From NCBI GenBank assembly GCA_964413425.1, contig CAYPST010000040.1, positions 1-32,515 on the forward strand: a DNA stretch of 32,515 nucleotides. The letters are read 5' to 3'. Source of the DNA: DATFLS01 sp964413425. Lineage in GTDB: Bacteria > Fidelibacterota > JAANXI01. Shown here piece by piece: positions 22,038-30,482 of the stretch. Under the pieces are notes generated by a model. That model was given only the letters and a program-made list of their open reading frames with translations, made no database searches and was not told where the DNA came from. Within the stretch, counting starts at the first letter, position 1. Each line of letters opens with the position of its first letter. The position numbers and the translations under genes were made by a program.

Positions 22038-23318
22038 TTACCCCTTTATATTAAGCAGCAGGAGTTTCCGGTTGATGGCACTGCGTTCCAGATCCCCCGG
22101 CAGACCGGCATTCAGGTATTGTTCCTTCAGTGAGCGATACACATCGGATGACCGCTGGTATTGTTCCGGACTGCACCAGATGAGATAATCCAGGGTCTGA
22201 TCGGTGATCACGTTCTCCTTGTAATTGGTGGTCATCTCCTGGAAAATATCGGATATCCCCCAGGTGATGTCTTCTGCTGCTGACCCGTCAAAAATATCAC
22301 TGAGACTGAAGATAACTTTATATTGGATGCCGGCCACAAGATCACTTTTCCAGTACGCCGTAATTTTCCCGAGCATGTTATCTATGGCATTGTTCATGGC
22401 TTCTTCAATCAGGGCGAGTTCGCTGCCGGGTCGTTCTTCCGAATAGCCGGTTTCCGAACCCAGCAACCGGGCAGTCGTCGTTTCGTAGGCCCGGACTCCC
22501 GCACTGGCTTTTGATACTTTGGTGGTACCGATTTTTCTGTTTTCGAGGTTCACCGTGTAGGTGACGTAAATATCACTGCCAATGGAAAGGGCCAGCTGAT
22601 ACGAAAAATCGTCAGCCATGCCAGACATGAATGCGGCGGTCTGCTGCATCGAATTGGTCGCCTGCACCTGTTCAGGTACCAGTACTTCGTATTGCCGGGA
22701 CGTCAGATACGATTCGATGACTTCCGCGCCCTTTCTGTACCGGGGATCCGTTAGGCGGTCCAGCGGACTGGTCTCGCCCGGAGATTCCGGAAGCACCATA
22801 ATCATCGGTAAACCAATCTTTTCAATGATATCTTCCCGGGCGGCGACAATGGTTCTCCGGACCAGATCATCCACCAGGAGCCGCTTGTTGATTTTAAACG
22901 TCTGCTCCAGTTTGATGGTGGTCTTATCAACCCGAACCCTGCTCTGATAGTTGGGACTGATCCAGGAGACAAATTGTTTCAGATTCTCCGGTTCGAAAAA
23001 AGAGTCCTGATACACCTCAAATTTGGATTGCTCCTGACTGGTTTGCAGAATCGGCGGATCCGCATTATACAGCAAAAAGTAAAATGCACTCTTCAGAGCA
23101 TCGGCTTCAGCGCGCTGGTTCATGATTTCGGGATCCGGTCTTCTGAAGAATCCCCTGGGATCGTGATGCCCTATACCTTTCGCCCGCACCATGACTTCGG
23201 AAGGGGATGTGGTTTCAACCAGCACAGCTTCACGAGACTCAGGTAAATTTTCCTGGGCTTGAATCAGTGGCATGAATAGGAGTGATACAATAAAAACGCC
23301 AACGATCCAAATTCTCAT
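22038..23318 (-). CDS. DUF6175-like exported protein
   Basis: Encodes 426 residues. I chose ATG 23318, with AGGAG eight bases upstream and a signal peptide (MRIWIVGVFIVSLLFMPLIQAQ), over an ATG nine codons earlier. The mature protein begins with a segment similar in plan to LPP20 domains (VMVRAKGIGHHDPRG, QRAEADALKSAFYFLLYN). It continues through LEQTFKINKRLLVDDLVRRTIVAAREDI, a GLPMIMVLPES strand and an ELALIEEAMNNAIDNMLG helix. This layout fits the DUF6175 family of FCB genomes, whose function is unknown. It is the first gene of a two-gene operon with the LPP20 protein. I infer a shared role in envelope assembly, with no direct evidence. Confidence 0.65.
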   Translation of the reverse strand: MRIWIVGVFIVSLLFMPLIQAQENLPESREAVLVETTSPSEVMVRAKGIGHHDPRGFFRRPDPEIMNQRAEADALKSAFYFLLYNADPPILQTSQEQSKFEVYQDSFFEPENLKQFVSWISPNYQSRVRVDKTTIKLEQTFKINKRLLVDDLVRRTIVAAREDIIEKIGLPMIMVLPESPGETSPLDRLTDPRYRKGAEVIESYLTSRQYEVLVPEQVQATNSMQQTAAFMSGMADDFSYQLALSIGSDIYVTYTVNLENRKIGTTKVSKASAGVRAYETTTARLLGSETGYSEERPGSELALIEEAMNNAIDNMLGKITAYWKSDLVAGIQYKVIFSLSDIFDGSAAEDITWGISDIFQEMTTNYKENVITDQTLDYLIWCSPEQYQRSSDVYRSLKEQYLNAGLPGDLERSAINRKLLLLNIKG

Positions 23319-23433
23319 CCGTAACTCCTGGTGTAAGTGATCCATTTCTTTTTATCCTAAATTACTCCGACTTTCAGAATTATCAAGGAAAATCAACAAC
23401 TGTAATCCGAATCGAACCGGTGTGTGATCTATG

Positions 23434-23475
23434 CTACAATTGAATTTGTAGTAACTCTCCTGAGAATTTTATAAA
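23434..23475 (+). promoter_or_regulatory. Possible promoter/operator for purC
   Basis: CTACAA (23434-23439) and TTGTAG (23446-23451) are an inverted repeat. TTGTAG could serve as a weak -35, with TTATAA at 23469-23474 (17-base spacing) as -10. It is 65 bp before the purC start. Confidence 0.3.
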
Positions 23476-23538
23476 TTTAAAATATTATATCGGTAAAAAA
23501 CAAGGAACCTTCAATCACTGAAGAAAAAGGAGTTCTCA

Positions 23539-24600
23539 ATGGGAAGTGTAAAAGATCTGACCGTGCTGAAAGCACCAACCAACCAGGAACTGGGCGTGGG
23601 GAAATTTATATTTTCAGATCGCTATTCGGTGTTTGATTGGGGAGAAATGCCGGATCAAATCCCAGGGAAAGGCGTGGCGCTGAATATGATGGCCGGTTAC
23701 AACTTCGTCGAATTACGCAAGGCTGGAATTCCTTCTCATTTCATCTCTCTCTATTCGGCCCAACGCACCGACACGGAAGATTTTATTCCTGAGGAACCAG
23801 TGGAGACCATGTACGTTTATTTAACCAGAGTGCTTCCCATAGATGATGATTACATCGCATATCAAAATGACCATCCGCATTACCTCCTGCCGGTGGAAAT
23901 TATTTTTCGGAATGGTGCCCCCAGAGGAAGTTCACTATTTAGACGGCTGGATAACGCCCGAGGGAATCCGGCACAATTCGATGCGATTCTTGAGTCATTC
24001 AATCTGACCAGGGAACCCGAGCCGGGAGACATGTTTACGGAACCGGTATACGATTTTACCACCAAACTGGAAAGCACAGATCGGGCAATATCGTTTACGG
24101 AAGCCCGGCGAATAGCCGGCCTTTCCGGAGATGAATTTGATGATTTATTGGAATTAGCGCGCGTAACCAATGCGTTTATCACGGAAAAAGCTGATGCAGC
24201 CGGCTTTCAACATTATGACGGGAAAATCGAAGCCATGAAGTATCAGAATACGATCCAACTGGTTGACGTGCTGGGCACCTTCGATGAGAACCGGTTTCTG
24301 TATAACGATGAACAGGTCAGCAAGGAAATTTTACGCCAGGCGCATAAACATCTGCAGCCGGACTGGGTTGCCGAAGTGGACAGGGCGAAACAAGAAGCGG
24401 CCGAACACGACGATCCGGATTGGAAATCGTATTGTCGCATCTCCCCGGAGCCCCTGCCGGAGGAACTGATCACATTAATCAGCCAGATTTACAAATCCGG
24501 AGCGAATCAATACATTGGCAGCGCCGTATTTGATGAAGTGCCTCCGTTAGAGTCGTTGATGGTGGAGTTGAAAAAGCAGAAGAAACGTTACGAAGACTAG
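23539..24600 (+). CDS. purC: Phosphoribosylaminoimidazole-succinocarboxamide synthase, long (archaeal-type) form
   Basis: Encodes 353 residues from an ATG with AAGGAG. SAICAR-synthetase motifs are in order: GKFIFSDRYSVFDWGEMPDQIPGKG near the N-terminus (ATP and substrate loops), LPVEIIFRNGAPRGSSLFRRL (phosphate-binding RN..GS), IQLVDVLGTFDENRF (metal and substrate acids) and SKEILRQAHKHL followed by WVAEVDRAK. It is longer than the 235-240-residue enterobacterial enzyme and matches the form found in archaea and some deep-branching bacteria. It makes SAICAR from CAIR, aspartate and ATP in purine synthesis. No other pur genes are nearby, so it is a stand-alone gene. Confidence 0.88.
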   Translation: MGSVKDLTVLKAPTNQELGVGKFIFSDRYSVFDWGEMPDQIPGKGVALNMMAGYNFVELRKAGIPSHFISLYSAQRTDTEDFIPEEPVETMYVYLTRVLPIDDDYIAYQNDHPHYLLPVEIIFRNGAPRGSSLFRRLDNARGNPAQFDAILESFNLTREPEPGDMFTEPVYDFTTKLESTDRAISFTEARRIAGLSGDEFDDLLELARVTNAFITEKADAAGFQHYDGKIEAMKYQNTIQLVDVLGTFDENRFLYNDEQVSKEILRQAHKHLQPDWVAEVDRAKQEAAEHDDPDWKSYCRISPEPLPEELITLISQIYKSGANQYIGSAVFDEVPPLESLMVELKKQKKRYED

Positions 24601-25535
24601 TACTATTTGCGTTCCACCGATGATTACCCCTCTGACCGATGGAGTCTGTCGATATACTCACCTCTCTGAGAATTGGAACTATCTGAACAGGCGATGTAAG
24701 TACTGCGCAGTGTATAGCACCACAGCGAATTTTTTCCACCGATTGGTTGATCTTGTACACAGAATAGTTATATTCGAAAAGTTATTATATCACAGTCGAT
24801 ACCCTGTCAGTATAATTTTACAGAACAAGAGGGAGAAATTGGGGATGCCGTGAGGAAAAAATGGATATTTACGTGATCTGAAAATTGGCCATATTCAAGA
24901 GATATAACTAAAATACCGCTTGCAACGAATCCACTTCACGGAGGTCTGATTGAGATAAATCGCTGACGATATGCCAGTATTTGTATAAAACGGGTATAAT
25001 ATTTGCATTAAATGAAAGGCAACGACAAAGAACACACCGCAGATGAAAAGCGGCACAGAGTATAGCAGCACGTTGAATTCCTGATATATGATGAACAACA
25101 ACCACGGACTGGGATCTTGATTCAAATGCATACCACAATCGCACATGTAGTTTGCCCGGAGAACAGCCATCGGACTGTGTACTCCATAAAATTAAAGGGT
25201 TCGTGAGTTGTTGTTTAGTTTAATCAGGGGAAATGATCGAAACTAAGCGAGTAAACAGGGTGGCGTATTCCCATCGGTTTCATTCGATAGTCAGGCTCCG
25301 TAGGTTCTCCCCGTTTTTGACACATAGTGTGCATTAATCGGGTAATGAAGCGCAGGAAAAAAATACCGGAAGGTGCAGCAGGCGTCGGTGAATCTTTTCC
25401 CCGTGGAGTGATAAAAAAGTCCAATATACTCAGCTAAAACCGAACGAACTGAATTTCTTTTGTGTTTCACGATGGTTCTACTAAATTTCTGTTCTCATTT
25501 TGAGCGAATAAAACTACTGAGGAAATTACATACCG
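24601..25535. other. 935-bp region without a convincing gene
   Basis: The stretch is AT-rich and I see no gene I can support. On the minus strand 24895-25170 could encode a 91-residue protein with a hydrophobic core (VLLYSVPLFICGVFFVVAF), but it has no clear ribosome site and overlaps another open frame. 25224-25424 is open on the minus strand with no recognisable content. It may hold degraded coding DNA or an untranslated leader for glgP. Confidence 0.4.
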
Positions 25536-27278
25536 ATGAACGAAGTGACGATAGAATCACCAGAGTTAAGGACAAGTGACCCTTTGATACCAGGACGAAC
25601 GGATTCGAATAAATGGGTATTCTATTTTACCATGGAAGTTGGCCTGGAGGGTGATATGCCCACCTATGGCGGTGGATTAGGAGTCCTGGCAGGAGATACG
25701 TTGAAGTCTGCCGCTGATCTTGGTATGCAGATGGTAGGTGTGACCATGCTGTGGCGGAATGGGTATTTTAAGCAGGTCATTGATGAAGAGGGCTGGCAGC
25801 ACGAAGAAAACGCGATCTGGGATTATCGGAATAAGTTGAGAAAACTGCCAAACTATGCCCGGGTTAAAATCGAAGGCCACAGTGTCCGGATTGAAGTTTG
25901 GGAGTATCAAATCGTTGGCAAATACGGACAGGTGGTCCCGGTTTACTTTCTGGATACCAACATCCCGGAAAATCCCGAACATATCCGGAATCTGAACCAG
26001 TATCTCTATGGCGGAGATGAATATACACGCCTTTGCCAGGAGTTAGTGTTAGGAGTGGGTGGTGTCCGGATCCTGCGGGATATTGGCTTTAACAACGGAC
26101 AGATTTATCATCTCAACGAGGGGCACGCCAGTTTATTAGCACTGGAGTTGATCCGTGAGAGAGGGTATAACTCGTATGACAAGGTGAAGAAAAACTGCGT
26201 GTTTACAACCCATACTCCGGTGGCTGCCGGGCATGATGAATTTTCCGTCGATATGTTAAAACGTGTCCTCCATCCCATTTATCTGGAGCACCTGGAAGGT
26301 ATTATAGGGGAAGGGCATGCCCTCAACCTGACTGATCTTTCCTTGAAACTCAGCCGCTTCGTAAACGGCGTCTCGCAGATGCACGGTAAGGTGGCCCGGA
26401 AAATGTTGGAGGAGCCGGATATCGCGGCCATTACCAACGGGATCCATCTTGCGTCCTGGATCCACCCTGCTTTTCGGGATCTGTATGACCGGGAACTGCG
26501 GGGCTGGGATTTCGAACACTCCGTGTTCACCCATGCGTTGAAAATTCAAAGTGCACGGATCTGGGAAGCGCACATGTCGGCAAAAAGAGAATTGCTCGAC
26601 TACATTGAGAAGAGCTCTCAGGGCCGGTTTGACGAGAAGAAGCTTACCATCGGCTTTGCCCGGCGAGCGGCCACTTACAAACGGGCAGATCTCATTTTCA
26701 CTGATCTCGAACGATTGGTGCAGATTGCGGGCGGAAAGGCGCAGGTCGTCTTTGCAGGCAAAGCCCATCCCAGAGATCAGCAGGGCAAAGAGCTTATTCA
26801 CCGGGTTGTGCAGGCCGCCAGGCAGATCAACAAGGAAATTCCGATTGTGTATCTGGAGGAATATAATATTGACCTTGGCAAGATGCTAACGGCAGGCTGC
26901 GATGTGTGGCTCAATAATCCCCGGCGGCCCAGAGAAGCCTCAGGAACCAGTGGCATGAAAGCCGCGGTGAATGGGGTGTTGAATTTCAGTGTCCTGGATG
27001 GCTGGTGGATAGAAGGCTATCATGGCGGGCGGACTGGCTGGGCAATCGGGCCAAACGCTGAGATGGTAGATCTGGAATCCTATGATGACAGGGAAGATGT
27101 GGAAGATTTATACCGGAAACTGGAGAATGAATTGATACCGGTGTTCTATGGGGATCGTGACCAGTGGATTGAAAAAATGAAAAACAGCATCGCGCTCATT
27201 GCCCCGTATTTTAACACCCATCGAATGCTGCGAGAATATGCTGCCTATGGCTACCTGACTGCACCGCAATTTACCTGA
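25536..27278 (+). CDS. glgP: Alpha-glucan phosphorylase (short GlgP form)
   Basis: Encodes 580 residues, the compact form of the alpha-glucan phosphorylase family. GAGGAAAT precedes the ATG. Motifs: FYFTMEVGLEGDMPTYGGGLGVLAGD (residues 29-54, sugar and phosphate loop), HLNEGHASLLALEL (192-205), TTHTPVAAGHDEF (224-236) and the PLP site EASGTSGMKAAVNG with the Schiff-base lysine at 475. It releases glucose 1-phosphate from glycogen or maltodextrin. No other glycogen genes are nearby. The allosteric N-terminal extension of animal and enterobacterial enzymes is absent, as is normal for this branch. No start or length anomaly. Confidence 0.9.
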   Translation: MNEVTIESPELRTSDPLIPGRTDSNKWVFYFTMEVGLEGDMPTYGGGLGVLAGDTLKSAADLGMQMVGVTMLWRNGYFKQVIDEEGWQHEENAIWDYRNKLRKLPNYARVKIEGHSVRIEVWEYQIVGKYGQVVPVYFLDTNIPENPEHIRNLNQYLYGGDEYTRLCQELVLGVGGVRILRDIGFNNGQIYHLNEGHASLLALELIRERGYNSYDKVKKNCVFTTHTPVAAGHDEFSVDMLKRVLHPIYLEHLEGIIGEGHALNLTDLSLKLSRFVNGVSQMHGKVARKMLEEPDIAAITNGIHLASWIHPAFRDLYDRELRGWDFEHSVFTHALKIQSARIWEAHMSAKRELLDYIEKSSQGRFDEKKLTIGFARRAATYKRADLIFTDLERLVQIAGGKAQVVFAGKAHPRDQQGKELIHRVVQAARQINKEIPIVYLEEYNIDLGKMLTAGCDVWLNNPRRPREASGTSGMKAAVNGVLNFSVLDGWWIEGYHGGRTGWAIGPNAEMVDLESYDDREDVEDLYRKLENELIPVFYGDRDQWIEKMKNSIALIAPYFNTHRMLREYAAYGYLTAPQFT

Positions 27279-27373
27279 GCCGGCTTGCCTGGCCGGAGAA
27301 TTGTGGCAGCGGCGTTTTACTATCCGGCGTTCCAATCAGCAGGGGATTGGGGGAGAGAACGAGAATCGGTCTT

Positions 27374-27431
27374 AAAAAATTCCAGCGAATGTGATAGATA
27401 TCACACTAGATGAGGAGCGCTTTTTTTATTT
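27374..27431. promoter_or_regulatory. CRP/FNR-like palindrome within a possible bidirectional terminator
   Basis: TGTGATAGATATCACA (27390-27405) is an exact TGTGA-N6-TCACA half-site pair, the consensus for CRP/FNR-family regulators. It is 150 bp upstream of the hydrolase gene and 112 bp after glgP. The same stretch also has AGCG (27384-27387) pairing with CGCT (27418-27421), flanked by an A-run (27374-27379) and a T-run (27421-27427), as in a two-way terminator. Either reading, or both, may be right. Confidence 0.5.
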
Positions 27432-27555
27432 AAAGAATATGGACCTTGTATCATGGAGAACTACTATATCCATTACTATGATTTCATGGTCACCTCAGCC
27501 GAATCGTGAGCGGCGACAACATATTACAGTGAATCCGAGATTGTGAGGAGTATGC

Positions 27556-28470
27556 ATGTGGGTGAAATTTTGGGGTGTGCGGGGTTCCATTGCCACTCCC
27601 GGTCCTGCCACAATAAAATATGGCGGCAATACCTCATGTGTTGAAATGGGAATCAATGATTACACCCTGGTCATCGATGCCGGTACCGGCATCCGGTTGC
27701 TCGGACTTGACCTCCTGCGCCGTCAAACCGACAGCAGAATCCACCTCCTGATCAGTCATCCCCACTGGGATCATATCCAGGGATTGCCGTTTTTTATTCC
27801 TGCCTTCCGGGATGGATATGAGTTAAGTATTTACGGATACGAATCGAACAATCAGGAATTGGAAAAAACCCTCTCAAAGCAAATGGATCCCCTCTATTTT
27901 CCGATACAAATGGGAGACCTGAGCGCCAAATTAAATTTTAACAAGATTGATGAGGGGAGTTTTCATATCGAAGATGTTCGCATCGATACCATGTTCCTGA
28001 ATCATCCCGGCTATAACCTGGGCTATCGGATCACCTATGAGGGAAAGCGGCTGGTATACGCCACAGATAATCAGCCCTTCGGGCAGAGTCGAAACCTGGG
28101 TATGTGGGCAACCGACGAGTATTTCGAGCAGGTCAAGAAGAAACGGGTTCCCTGCCTCAACCTCGATCATAATGATCCCAACCAGCGAATCATTGATTTC
28201 GCCCGGGAGGCTGATATATTGATACACGATGCCCAGTATACCCCATCAGAACTGGAGGAGAAAAGTGATTGGGGCCATTCCTCCTATGCATTCGCCGCTG
28301 AGGTTGCTGCGAAAGCCGGTGTGAAATCGTTGATTCTGTTCCATCACGACCCCGAACATTCAGATGTTATGGTAAACCAGATGGAAAAACAGGCGCAGTT
28401 ACTCCTGAGGGAGTCCAATCCGGATATCACCTGTCAGGCAGCCTACGAGGGACTGGAAATAGAACTTTGA
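27556..28470 (+). CDS. Metallo-beta-lactamase-fold hydrolase, phosphodiesterase-like
   Basis: Encodes 304 residues from ATG 27556, with GAGGAG five bases upstream. The fold opens with VKFWGVRGSIATPGP and GGNTSCVEM, and the metal site is SHPHWDHIQG (H68, H70, D72, H73), the family's HxHxDH with Pro between the first two histidines. Later ligands are FLNHPG, YATDNQP, LIHDAQY and FHHDPEHSD. This VRGS/HWDH subtype is common in bacteria as 'MBL fold metallo-hydrolase'. Relatives include cAMP/cGMP phosphodiesterases and PhnP-type cyclic phosphate hydrolases. The substrate cannot be given. No signal peptide, so cytoplasmic. The CRP-like palindrome upstream would fit regulation by a CRP/FNR-type protein if it is a real site. 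Confidence 0.83.
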   Translation: MWVKFWGVRGSIATPGPATIKYGGNTSCVEMGINDYTLVIDAGTGIRLLGLDLLRRQTDSRIHLLISHPHWDHIQGLPFFIPAFRDGYELSIYGYESNNQELEKTLSKQMDPLYFPIQMGDLSAKLNFNKIDEGSFHIEDVRIDTMFLNHPGYNLGYRITYEGKRLVYATDNQPFGQSRNLGMWATDEYFEQVKKKRVPCLNLDHNDPNQRIIDFAREADILIHDAQYTPSELEEKSDWGHSSYAFAAEVAAKAGVKSLILFHHDPEHSDVMVNQMEKQAQLLLRESNPDITCQAAYEGLEIEL

Positions 28471-28595
28471 TCCTGGGGATTCCATCGCTGCAGAGCATTC
28501 GTCTGCTCCCTCATGGGACCACTACTCATCTCATTCTTTCCCTGCGAAGCAGTTCTCTGTAAACCGGAGCTGTCTCTTCTCAGTGGTTTCTTATT

Positions 28596-28657
28596 CCTAA
28601 GTTGAGCGATACGAGCTTCGCGAAGTATCGCTTTCCCAAAGGGGATCCCTCACAGGA
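28596..28657 (+). repeat. CCTAAGTTGAGCGA hairpin joined to a GGGATCCC palindrome
   Basis: CCTAAGTTGAGCGA (28596-28609) begins an 8-bp stem AGCGATAC/GTATCGCT (28605-28612 and 28625-28632) with an inner CTTCGCGAAG palindrome. Immediately after is TCCC-N4-GGGATCCC-N4-AGGA (28634-28657), a partial member of the GGGATCCC family. Two repeat families thus abut here. Confidence 0.6.
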
Positions 28658-28685
28658 TATAGTCGTCTCATAATTGAATTTCGTC

Positions 28686-28724
28686 TTGCAACTCTTCCTG
28701 TTTCAGGTTACAATCGTAATACGA
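28686..28724 (+). promoter_or_regulatory. Promoter of the nikR/nickel-transport genes with overlapping palindrome
   Basis: TTGCAA (28686-28691) and TACAAT (28709-28714) are spaced by 17 bases, a near-consensus sigma70-type promoter. The palindrome TCGTA-A-TACGA (28714-28724) covers the expected start site and could be an operator, plausibly for NikR autoregulation. It does not match the long-spaced NikR operators of Escherichia coli. Confidence 0.55.
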
Positions 28725-28753
28725 ATAGGAAAAAAAATATTAAATAAACGCTA

Positions 28754-29167
28754 ATGCCGAAAATACGATTTACCGTGTCCCTGGAAAAAGATCTCCTCAC
28801 CGAATTCGATGAAAAAATTCGTGTTGATGGGTATACAACCCGCTCAGAAGCAATACGTGATCTGATTCGTGAAGGGATTATCACAGAAGAATGGGAGTCC
28901 GGAAGTGAGGTCATCGGAAGCATCACCATGGTGTACAATCACCATGAACGGGATGTGTCCGCTGATATTTTGCATTTGCAGCATGACTATAATGACGTCA
29001 TTCTTTCAACTCAACACATACACGTCGATCACGATAACTGTCTTGAGGTCATTATTGTTCGGGGGGTGGTAGAGAAGATCACCGAATTGTTTCATCTGTT
29101 GAAGGCATCCAATGGGGTGAAACAATGTGAACTCACCCGATCGACCACGGGCAAAAATCTGGATTAA
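28754..29167 (+). CDS. nikR: Nickel-responsive transcriptional regulator NikR
   Basis: Encodes 137 residues. Residues 1-48 are a ribbon-helix-helix DNA-binding domain (RFTVSLEKDLLTEFDEKIRVDGYTTRSEAIRDLIREG). The C-terminal ACT-like domain contains the complete high-affinity nickel site: H77, H88, H90 and C96 in STQHIHVDHDNCLEV, matching H76, H87, H89 and C95 of Escherichia coli NikR. It should bind DNA when nickel is plentiful and repress uptake. It is the first gene before the CbiM/Q/O importer, 64 bp upstream. No Shine-Dalgarno is visible; the leader is A-rich, as often in FCB genomes. Confidence 0.92.
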   Translation: MPKIRFTVSLEKDLLTEFDEKIRVDGYTTRSEAIRDLIREGIITEEWESGSEVIGSITMVYNHHERDVSADILHLQHDYNDVILSTQHIHVDHDNCLEVIIVRGVVEKITELFHLLKASNGVKQCELTRSTTGKNLD

Positions 29168-29231
29168 TCGGTAGTCATAATTCGCGGGGTTGGTAAACTA
29201 CTGAAACGGTTAGCGGAAACTGGAATCATCG

Positions 29232-29843
29232 GTGCATATTCCTGACGGATTTCTTGATACCAGGACGATTATCGCGACCAATCTCATTTCAGGGGCGGCG
29301 CTGTATGCGGCATTCCGCCGGATAAATCAATCTGTCTCCCCGGGCAAAATTCCGCTCATGGGAGTCCTGGCTTCTTTTGCGTTTGCCGCCCAGTTACTGG
29401 CTTTCCCGGTCGCAGCGGGGTCATCGGCACATATCACCGGGGCGGTGTTGCTGGCTGTCATCCTGGGCCCGTTTACCTCCTTTGTCCTGATCGCGATGGT
29501 CCTTTTGCTGCAAACATTGTTATTCCAGCATGGGGGAGTGCTCACTTTGGGTGCCAACCTGATAAATTTGGGCATGGGCGGTTCTCTCCTCGGTTACGCG
29601 ATCTATCGCATCCGGAGAGATTTCATTATGGCGGGTGTCGCTGCCTTCCTGGCAATGTTAGCGGGAGGGATTTGCGCTGCCGGAGAACTCGCAATTTCCG
29701 GACGGTTACCATGGCAGGCGGCTGTCCTCAGCATCGGTGCCGCACAAGTGGTGACCGGCATAGTGGAAGGATTTGTTACTGTCTCCGTGCTGACGGTAAT
29801 TCAACACGTGCGTCCGGATTTACTCGAACTTCAGAAAGTCTAA
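29232..29843 (+). CDS. cbiM: Nickel/cobalt ECF transporter substrate-binding component CbiM/NikM
   Basis: Encodes 203 residues with a GTG start; the start is fixed because the family requires the mature N-terminus MHIPDGFLD, whose His2 co-ordinates the metal together with H67 (present in AAGSSAHITG). About six to seven membrane segments follow (for example VLLAVILGPFTSFVLIAMVLLLQTLLF). The protein is the S component that binds Ni2+ or Co2+. With NikR just upstream, nickel is the more likely ion. No CbiN, NikN or NikL gene accompanies it. It is followed 9 bp later by the T component. Confidence 0.9.
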   Translation: MHIPDGFLDTRTIIATNLISGAALYAAFRRINQSVSPGKIPLMGVLASFAFAAQLLAFPVAAGSSAHITGAVLLAVILGPFTSFVLIAMVLLLQTLLFQHGGVLTLGANLINLGMGGSLLGYAIYRIRRDFIMAGVAAFLAMLAGGICAAGELAISGRLPWQAAVLSIGAAQVVTGIVEGFVTVSVLTVIQHVRPDLLELQKV

Positions 29844-29852
29844 CCTGAAATT

Positions 29853-30482
29853 ATGCGGCATTCATTTATCGATAAATACTCGGATCTGTCAACGCCAATT
29901 CATGACCTTAATCCCCGGTTGAAATTAGTCATTTTTCTGGGGCTCTTACTCTATTTTGCGGCAGTCCCGCTCAACTGGGGGATCGTTGCACTGAATATTT
30001 TCGTGGTAAGTCTGGCCCTAATTATTGCCAGACTCCCTCTCCTCTTTGTTTTGAAGCGTATGCTGATCCTTCTCCCGTTTCTCATCCTAATCATTCTGTT
30101 CATTCCGCTTTTCCAGGAACATTCGTGGACAGATGCCGGCATTACCGCAGCCCGCTCGCTCTGCAGCATCCTGACTCTTATTTTGTTCATGTCGACGATA
30201 CAATTCCGCGTCTTACTCGTCGAGTTGGCGCGTCTGGGAGTGCCGAAATTTGTCATTCAGGTGTTCTCATTTATTTATCGGTACTTTTTTGTGTTGATTG
30301 ATGAACTGGAACGCATGGAATTAGCCAGTCGAGCCCGGACGCCGACAGGCTCCAAAAGACATTATTACAAGGCCCTCTCCCGTATGCTTGGTATGTTGAT
30401 TATCCGGAGTTATGAACGATCAGAGCGGATATATCAAGCCATGCAATTGCGAGGATATGATTGGGAGGAAAGCGAGGTATGA
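29853..30482 (+). CDS. cbiQ: ECF transporter transmembrane component CbiQ/NikQ
   Basis: Encodes 209 residues with about five membrane helices in the N-terminal 130 or so residues and a cytoplasmic helical tail. The two coupling motifs that dock the ATPase are ASRARTPTGS and AMQLRGYD, both variants of the A-R-G box. It links CbiM to CbiO. It starts 9 bp after cbiM and its stop overlaps the cbiO start in ATGA, so it is translationally coupled. Confidence 0.88.
   Translation: MRHSFIDKYSDLSTPIHDLNPRLKLVIFLGLLLYFAAVPLNWGIVALNIFVVSLALIIARLPLLFVLKRMLILLPFLILIILFIPLFQEHSWTDAGITAARSLCSILTLILFMSTIQFRVLLVELARLGVPKFVIQVFSFIYRYFFVLIDELERMELASRARTPTGSKRHYYKALSRMLGMLIIRSYERSERIYQAMQLRGYDWEESEV

Noticed and set aside
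24895..25170. Small membrane-protein-like open frame (91 codons, minus)
   Set aside because: It has a hydrophobic segment but no clear ribosome site or homologous pattern, and a second frame over the same DNA is also open. Not strong enough to annotate.
28700..28760. A classical NikR operator (GTATGA-N16-TCATAC) before nikR
   Set aside because: The half-sites are not present with that spacing; only the short TCGTA-A-TACGA palindrome was found.
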